From contig VGBQ01000092.1 of NCBI GenBank assembly GCA_016870425.1, forward strand, positions 1 to 9,815: DNA of 9,815 nucleotides, read 5' to 3'. The number at the start of each line of letters is the position of its first letter. Within the stretch, counting starts at the first letter, position 1. Positions 1 to 4,538 of the stretch are shown here, one piece after another. The DNA comes from Actinomycetota bacterium. Lineage in GTDB: Bacteria > Actinomycetota > Actinomycetes > S36-B12. The translations under genes were made by a program, and so were the position numbers. The notes under the pieces are model-generated. The model was not told the DNA's origin. It made no database searches and saw nothing but the letters and a program-made list of their open reading frames with translations.

Positions 1-856
1 CATTGATGACGATCTTCATGAGGCCCGCGTCCGAGCCGGCCAGGGTGTAGTTGATCTTGCCCGGCTTCCAGAGCTTCTGGGTGAGCTGGAGCGCCGTCGG
101 AGCCGGATGCGTGAAGAGCGCCTTGGTCTCCGTGCGCACGCCGAAATAGGAGCCCGTCGACTTCGACAACCCGGGGACCCAGGTCATGTTGAGCTTGCCC
201 TTCTCGCCGAAGCGCTGCTTGACCATGTCCTTGTGCTGCTTGGTCATGGCAGGCTTGCACTGGCCCTGCTCGAGGACGTTCTGCTTGTAGTTGGCAATCA
301 CGCCCTGCAGGCCGCTGTCCGACCGGGCACCGGCCCAGTCGATCCGCGTCCAGATGGAGATGACGTTCTTCGAGCCCTTGGCGTTGTTGGTCTTGCCGAT
401 GAACGTCTTGTTGGCGAACCGGTCGACGAGGGCATCGTCGGAGATGAAGACGTAGGGGATCGCCTTGCCAATGCGGCCGTTGACGATCTCACCTTTGACG
501 AGGGTCTGCGCGGCCTTGACGGAGCCCACCTGCATCCAGCGCCTGCCCTCGGTGGGGTTCATCGCGATGACCTGGCCGCCCTGTGTCGTGAAGGTCGACG
601 CGGGGGCCGAGGAGCTGGTGAGGTCGACAACGCCGTAGACGATCCGCGGGCCGTCGGAGGGCAGCTGGACCGACCGGGAGCCGGATGTGTAGAGAGCGGT
701 GCACACAGGGGTGGCCGTGTTGAGGATGGTAGTGCTGCCGCCCATCTGGGCACACGGCACCGGATCCAGAGCTGCCGCAGGCAGCGCCGGGACAAGAGCG
801 AGGACGAGGCCGGCGGCGGCCGCGCCGGCGCCGGTGAGGGTAAGTGAGCGCTTCAT
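1..856 (-). CDS. Secreted protein of unknown function (3' end beyond the window)
   Basis: I do not recognise this family. The frame is open from ATG at 856 to the window edge, 285 complete codons with no stop, so the C-terminus is missing. Residues 1-30 are a Sec-type signal peptide: MKR, then an Ala/Leu-rich hydrophobic stretch, with probable cleavage near PAAA-LD at about residue 29. The mature part is soluble-looking, rich in Lys, Thr and Gly, and has three cysteines (C35, C52, C200), so a disulfide is possible. There is no lipobox, no repeat and no other membrane segment in the visible part. The start is supported by a GAGAGG/TGAGG stretch just upstream and by an immediate stop in the upstream ATG frame. 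It begins 26 nt after the end of the rhodanese-MBL gene on the same strand, so the two may be cotranscribed, but nothing visible ties it to sulfur chemistry. Coding reality is strongly supported by codon bias; function is unknown. Confidence 0.85.
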   Translation of the reverse strand, partial: MKRSLTLTGAGAAAAGLVLALVPALPAAALDPVPCAQMGGSTTILNTATPVCTALYTSGSRSVQLPSDGPRIVYGVVDLTSSSAPASTFTTQGGQVIAMNPTEGRRWMQVGSVKAAQTLVKGEIVNGRIGKAIPYVFISDDALVDRFANKTFIGKTNNAKGSKNVISIWTRIDWAGARSDSGLQGVIANYKQNVLEQGQCKPAMTKQHKDMVKQRFGEKGKLNMTWVPGLSKSTGSYFGVRTETKALFTHPAPTALQLTQKLWKPGKINYTLAGSDAGLMKIVIN

Positions 857-882
857 GGCCTCAGCCTCTCATACGGGCAGGC

Positions 883-2013
883 TCACATGCTCGTAGAGGC
901 CGCGCACTGATTCTTGCCGATCTCGAGGGTCTCGATCTCCTCGGCCGTCGCCGTCTGACCGGCGTTCACCAGCCGGATGGTGTCGTAGAAGTCAGGAGCC
1001 GCAGGAAGGGTCGTCACGATCTCCTCGATGAAGCGCTCCATGTCCTCCACGGTCATGATGTCGGCCTCGAAGATCGTGCCCAGTGTGGTCTCCACCATGC
1101 CCCGGTCATCGATCTCCTCCATGAGTGTCCAGTGAGCGGGCATGACCTTGGTCCCACGATCCAGAGGTGCCAGACGGTCATGGATCGTGTGGAAGAGCTC
1201 CGTGGCCAGCTCGGCCGCCTTACCCGTGAGATCGGGCCGACCCAGGCCGCGGACAAAGACCGTGTCGCCGGTCAGGATGAGATGGCCCGGAATGTGGATG
1301 CAGGTGCTGCCGGGGGTGTGCCCGGGAGCCTTGATGGCGAGCACCTCGATCTGAGCGGCACCCAGATCGAGCACCGCCCCATCGGCCAGCGGGGTGTTGG
1401 GGAACGGTGTTTGCGGCCCGGAATCCTCCACCGGCACGTGGTAGGGCACCCCGAGCTCGGCAGCCATGGCCGGGCCACCGGAGATGTGGTCGGCATGGAT
1501 GTGTGTGTCGACCACGTGCGTGATTGTCATGCCGTGCTGCGCCGCGAGGTCGATATACGTCTCCGGGAAGCGCGCAGGGTCGACGACGACGCACCCGTGA
1601 CCGGGAGCGCCGATGAGATAGGACAGGCACGCCTTGGCGGGGCGCGCGATCTGGTAGCCGACCATGCCCTCGGGCAGACCGTCCATGGGGCGGGGCACGA
1701 GGAGTTCGGCCCACGCTGCGGTGCCGCCCTCCAGCGTGCGCACCTCAAGCCCCTCGTCCTTGAGTACGTCGATGAGGAGGTCGCTGCCATTGCCGTGCGC
1801 GCAGACCACGACGGCGTCCTCCGGGAGTTCCTGGGCGAGCGTCTCGGACTCCTCCACCGCGACCCAGATCGGGACGTTCTTCATCGGGACCGGGCGGGTG
1901 CCCTCGATCTGCCAGGTGGCGTACTCGTCCTGGTTGCGCACGTCCAGGATGTAGGGGCAGCTCCCCTCATCGATCTCGGCGTACAACTCGGCAGGGGTGA
2001 TTGCTCTCGCCAT
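883..2013 (-). CDS. Rhodanese-metallo-beta-lactamase fusion, persulfide dioxygenase-like
   Basis: 376 residues. An N-terminal rhodanese domain (about 4-107) has the candidate active cysteine C71 in the loop CAHGNGS. A metallo-beta-lactamase fold follows (about 118-300) with HIHADH (H171, H173, D175, H176), H232 in PGHTPGST, D250 in TGDT, and H294 in MPAHW. The segment RGLGRPDL just after D250 resembles the GRxD signature of ETHE1/Blh-type persulfide dioxygenases, non-haem iron enzymes that oxidise glutathione or other low-molecular-weight persulfide to sulfite. A C-terminal tail (300-376) ends in GKNQCAAS with a possibly conserved Cys. No signal peptide is present, so it is cytoplasmic. The ATG at 2013 is preceded by AAGGAG (plus-strand CTCCTT at 2024-2029) at a long 10-nt spacing; no better in-frame start is seen. 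It is divergent from the dsrE2-tusA-molybdoenzyme operon and shares its promoter region, supporting a role in the same sulfur pathway. Family assignment is firm; substrate (glutathione, mycothiol or protein persulfide) is unknown. Confidence 0.92.
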   Translation of the reverse strand: MARAITPAELYAEIDEGSCPYILDVRNQDEYATWQIEGTRPVPMKNVPIWVAVEESETLAQELPEDAVVVCAHGNGSDLLIDVLKDEGLEVRTLEGGTAAWAELLVPRPMDGLPEGMVGYQIARPAKACLSYLIGAPGHGCVVVDPARFPETYIDLAAQHGMTITHVVDTHIHADHISGGPAMAAELGVPYHVPVEDSGPQTPFPNTPLADGAVLDLGAAQIEVLAIKAPGHTPGSTCIHIPGHLILTGDTVFVRGLGRPDLTGKAAELATELFHTIHDRLAPLDRGTKVMPAHWTLMEEIDDRGMVETTLGTIFEADIMTVEDMERFIEEIVTTLPAAPDFYDTIRLVNAGQTATAEEIETLEIGKNQCAASTSM

Positions 2014-2048
2014 GACCGGGCCACTCCTTCGCTGATTCAGCCCACATT

Positions 2049-2070
2049 GATATGCGCAGATGCTAATATC
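2049..2070. promoter_or_regulatory. Putative operator palindrome in divergent promoter region
   Basis: A 22-bp imperfect inverted repeat. Left half-site GATAT-N2-GCA (2049-2058) mirrors right half-site TGC-N2-ATATC (2061-2070) around a central GA: 8 of 10 positions pair. It is the most A/T-rich stretch of a GC-rich 175-bp gap between two divergent sulfur genes. The right half contains TAATAT (2064-2069), a plausible plus-strand -10 box. The left half read on the minus strand contains TATCAA, a plausible -10 for the rhodanese-MBL gene. A dimeric regulator bound here could block both directions. The 10-2-10 layout with outer ATAT resembles operators of ArsR/SmtB-type repressors, some members of which sense persulfides. 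No regulator gene lies in the window, so the family is an inference. Confidence 0.45.
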
Positions 2071-2107
2071 CTAAGCAGTCTCTGTGAAGGGGTTTGGCCA
2101 ACTGGGC

Positions 2108-2134
2108 GGGGCACCTTGCCCCCCGGGCACCCGG
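2108..2134 (+). promoter_or_regulatory. Structured 5' leader of the dsrE2 operon
   Basis: If transcription starts just after the TAATAT box near 2069, the dsrE2 mRNA has a leader of roughly 110 nt. It contains a hairpin with stem GGGGCA (2108-2113)/TGCCCC (2117-2122), immediately followed by a second short palindrome, CCGG (2123-2126)/CCGG (2131-2134). No known riboswitch motif was recognised and there is no U-tract. These may only reflect high GC content; attenuation is possible but not shown. Confidence 0.2.
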
Positions 2135-2188
2135 ACCCTTAGCGTCGTCGGCAAGCCACCGCCCCAGGTGTGAAATCAAGGAGTCGAT

Positions 2189-2683
2189 ATGAGCAGTGAT
2201 CCCGACGCACCCGACAGCATGACGATCATCGCCTTCAGTGGTGACCTCGACAAGCTCTGGCCGACCTTCATCCTCAGTTCCACGGGTGCGGCCAGCGGCA
2301 TGGATGTCACGGTCTTCTTCACCTTCTGGGGTCTCTTCCCCCTGGTCAAGGACGACGTGCGCATCACCGGCTACGACGCGATGACCAAGGCCCTCGCGGG
2401 CATGAATGCCCCCGGCATGAAGAAGGCCAAGCTCTCCAAGCTCAACATGGGCGGCTCGGGCGCCTGGATGATGCGCAAGGTCGCGGAGAAGAACAAGCTC
2501 GCCCCCCCGGAGGATCTCTTCGCCATGTGCCAGGAGATGGGCGTCAACCTCTGGCCGTGCCAGATGACCATGGACCTCCTGGGCGTGCAGCCCGAGCACA
2601 TGGTCGAAGGGCTCGGCGAGCCCGTCGGCGCCGCCACCGCACTGCAGAAGATGGCCAAGTCAGACATCAACCTCTTCATCTAG
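2189..2683 (+). CDS. dsrE2: DsrE2-like sulfur carrier (DsrE/DsrF/DrsH-like family)
   Basis: 164 residues. The N-terminal strand TIIAFSGDLDKLWPTFILSS, then TGAASGMDVTVFFTFWG, is the typical opening of DsrE/DsrF/DrsH-like proteins. The C-terminal half carries two cysteines, C114 (LFAMCQEMG) and C124 (LWPCQMTMDLLG), matching the conserved pair in DsrE2-type proteins, where the second is the usual persulfide-carrying site. DsrE2 proteins are associated with rhodanese and TusA in rhd-tusA-dsrE2 modules that relay sulfane sulfur in the cytoplasm of sulfur oxidisers. The hydrophobic segments are short and more like buried beta strands or helices than a clear membrane anchor. ATG at 2189 has AAGGAG at 2178-2183, 5 nt away. 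It is the first gene of the plus-strand operon; tusA starts 33 nt downstream. Family call is firm; partner specificity is inferred. Confidence 0.9.
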   Translation: MSSDPDAPDSMTIIAFSGDLDKLWPTFILSSTGAASGMDVTVFFTFWGLFPLVKDDVRITGYDAMTKALAGMNAPGMKKAKLSKLNMGGSGAWMMRKVAEKNKLAPPEDLFAMCQEMGVNLWPCQMTMDLLGVQPEHMVEGLGEPVGAATALQKMAKSDINLFI

Positions 2684-2716
2684 TCCCAGCGCCCACCACA
2701 TTCGATTGGAGTTCCC

Positions 2717-2947
2717 ATGCCTGATGCAGCCAAGGTCGTCGATGCCAAGGGGCAGACTTGCCCGATGCCCGTCCTCATGACGGCCAAGGGAATCAAGGAG
2801 ATCGAGAGCGGCGAGATCCTGCTGCTTGAGGTGACCGACAACGGCGCCCGCTCCGACATCCCCGCCTGGGCCACCCAGACCGGCAATGAGCTCGTCGAGT
2901 CCGAGGAGGCCGACGGCGTCATGAAGTTCTACATCCGGAAGAAGTGA
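2717..2947 (+). CDS. tusA: TusA family sulfurtransferase/sulfur carrier
   Basis: 76 residues, normal length for TusA. The family signature DAKGQTCPMPVL gives C15-P16-x-P18, where C15 carries the persulfide. The rest shows the expected pattern: a helix (AKGIKEIESGE), a strand with LLLEVTDNGARSDIPAWA, then a helix with NELVE and a final strand MKFYIRKK. TusA proteins accept persulfide sulfur from a rhodanese or cysteine desulfurase and hand it on by protein contact. Alone it could serve tRNA thiolation or molybdenum cofactor sulfuration. Its position between dsrE2 and the molybdoenzyme genes, and next to a rhodanese, instead points to dissimilatory sulfur transfer. ATG at 2717 is preceded by GGAG at 2708-2711. 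Only 4 nt separate its TGA from the next start, so translation is probably coupled. Confidence 0.93.
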   Translation: MPDAAKVVDAKGQTCPMPVLMTAKGIKEIESGEILLLEVTDNGARSDIPAWATQTGNELVESEEADGVMKFYIRKK

Positions 2948-2951
2948 TCGC

Positions 2952-4505
2952 GTGCGCTATGGATTCGCCATCGACCAGCGGACGTGCATCGGCTGCCACG
3001 CCTGCACGGTGGCCTGCAAGACCGAGCACCAAGTCCCGGTAGGCCAGTTCCGCACCTGGGTCAAGTACGTTGAGAAGGGCTCCTTCCCCGACACGACGCG
3101 GGAAATGGCGGTCCTGCGCTGCAATCACTGCACGGATGCACCCTGCGTCCAGGCATGCCCCACGCAATCACTCTTCATCCGCGACGACGGGATCGTCGAC
3201 TTCGACAAGTCCCGCTGCATCGGCTGCAAGATGTGCATGCAGGCGTGCCCCTACGACGCGATATACATCGATGAGGAGACCCACACCGCGGCCAAGTGCA
3301 ACTTCTGCGCGCACCGCATCGACCAGGGCCTCGAGCCTGCCTGTGTGCAGGTGTGCCCCACCGAGTCCATTTGGGTCGGTGACCTTGACGACCCCCACAG
3401 CGGCATCGGCAAGCTGCTCAGCATCGAGCCCGTCACCGTGCGCGCTCCGGAGCAGAACACCAGCCCCAACGTCTACTACGTCGGCGCCGACAAGGCGGCC
3501 CTCGACCCGCTGGTCGCGCCGGTCGACGAGACCTATCTGTGGGCCGAGCCCGACATCCTGCGCCTGCAGACAGCTCACGAGCTCCCGGGCGATCCGATCA
3601 CCAACGCGCGCACGACGCTCAACACTGCCCATCCCCGTCCCTGGGGCTGGAAGGTCTGGACCTACCTGTGGACCAAGTCGGTGGCGGCTGGTGCCGGGGC
3701 GCTGGCGGCGCTGCTCCTGCTCATGACCGGCAGCGACTCCACCCTGGTGACCACCGTCGCGCCCTTCATCGCGGTGGCCTTCCTCATCGTCACCTCCGTC
3801 CTGCTCATCTGGGACCTCAAGCAGCCCAAGCGCTTCGTCTTCCTCCTCATGCCGTGGATGCTCAACAAGCGCTCATGGCTCGCCATCGGCGGAATCTTCC
3901 TCGGCCTCTACGCCGCGATCACCGGCATCTGGTTCCTCATCGGAGCCGCGGACCTGCTTGGTGTCGCCGACGTCACCTCTGTCATCACGATCCTGGCGTG
4001 GCCCGCGATCCCGGCGGCGATCATGGCGGCGGGCTACACCGCCTTCCTCTTCGGCCAGGCCGAGGGCCGCGATCTCTGGCAGTCGCCGGTGCTGTTCTGG
4101 CACCTGCAGGTGCAGGCAGTCATGGCGGGCGCGGGTGTGCTTCTCGTTGCCGGCACGCTCCTCGACTGGACCGGTGTCGGCTTCACGTCCATCACGTGGC
4201 TCGCCTGGGCTCTCTTCATCGGCACCGTGGCCAACCTGCTCATCCTCACGGTCGAGTACGCCGGCAAGCACTCGACGCGCAACGCCTCCGTCGCCGCCCA
4301 CATGCTCACCCACGGGCGCTACAAGGGCGCCTTCTGGGGCGGCGCGATTGGTCTGTCCGTCCTCACGGCAGTCCTCGCCTTCATCGGAGCGCTCAACGAA
4401 AGCCTCGGCCTCCTCGCCGTCGTCGCCGGCGTGATCGCCCAGGCATCCCTGCTCATCTACGAGTCGGCCTACGTGAAGGCCGGCCAGGACGTCCCACTTT
4501 CCTAG
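2952..4505 (+). CDS. Fused four-[4Fe-4S] and NrfD/PsrC-type membrane subunit of molybdoenzyme
   Basis: 517 residues joining two subunits that are usually separate (PsrB/SoeB plus PsrC/SoeC). Residues 1-140 hold sixteen cysteines in four groups: C12/15/18/22, C57/60/65/69, C89/92/95/99 and C116/119/131/135, enough for four [4Fe-4S] clusters. A linker of about 90 residues follows. From about 232 come eight predicted membrane segments (near 234-258, 265-288, 307-333, 342-368, 380-404, 413-435, 460-481, 486-506), with NrfD-like features such as DLKQPKRFVFLL before the third. It should carry electrons between the molybdenum subunit and the quinone pool. There is no Tat signal: the first cluster motif starts at residue 12, so the iron-sulfur domain should be cytoplasmic. 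The start is GTG at 2952, 4 nt after tusA, with weak GGAAG at 2937-2941, suggesting coupling. Homologous DMSO, polysulfide or sulfite enzymes cannot be told apart from this subunit alone. Confidence 0.9.
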   Translation: MRYGFAIDQRTCIGCHACTVACKTEHQVPVGQFRTWVKYVEKGSFPDTTREMAVLRCNHCTDAPCVQACPTQSLFIRDDGIVDFDKSRCIGCKMCMQACPYDAIYIDEETHTAAKCNFCAHRIDQGLEPACVQVCPTESIWVGDLDDPHSGIGKLLSIEPVTVRAPEQNTSPNVYYVGADKAALDPLVAPVDETYLWAEPDILRLQTAHELPGDPITNARTTLNTAHPRPWGWKVWTYLWTKSVAAGAGALAALLLLMTGSDSTLVTTVAPFIAVAFLIVTSVLLIWDLKQPKRFVFLLMPWMLNKRSWLAIGGIFLGLYAAITGIWFLIGAADLLGVADVTSVITILAWPAIPAAIMAAGYTAFLFGQAEGRDLWQSPVLFWHLQVQAVMAGAGVLLVAGTLLDWTGVGFTSITWLAWALFIGTVANLLILTVEYAGKHSTRNASVAAHMLTHGRYKGAFWGGAIGLSVLTAVLAFIGALNESLGLLAVVAGVIAQASLLIYESAYVKAGQDVPLS

Positions 4506-4538
4506 CCTCCCCTGCGACACGCGATACGAAGGAGTGAC

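Noticed and set aside
107..847. Plus-strand frame of 246 codons near the left edge
   Set aside because: The minus strand here encodes a protein with a clear signal peptide and normal codon bias; the plus-strand product is low-complexity.
2094..2101. TTGGCCAA palindrome upstream of dsrE2
   Set aside because: Eight bases without repetition elsewhere in the gap; too short to call an operator, and the 2049-2070 palindrome is much better supported.
844..2142. Long plus-strand open frame opposite the rhodanese-MBL gene
   Set aside because: Its product is a low-complexity, Arg/Asp/His-rich sequence without a recognisable domain, while the minus-strand frame has complete rhodanese and metal-binding motifs. 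It is an antisense shadow of GC-rich coding DNA.
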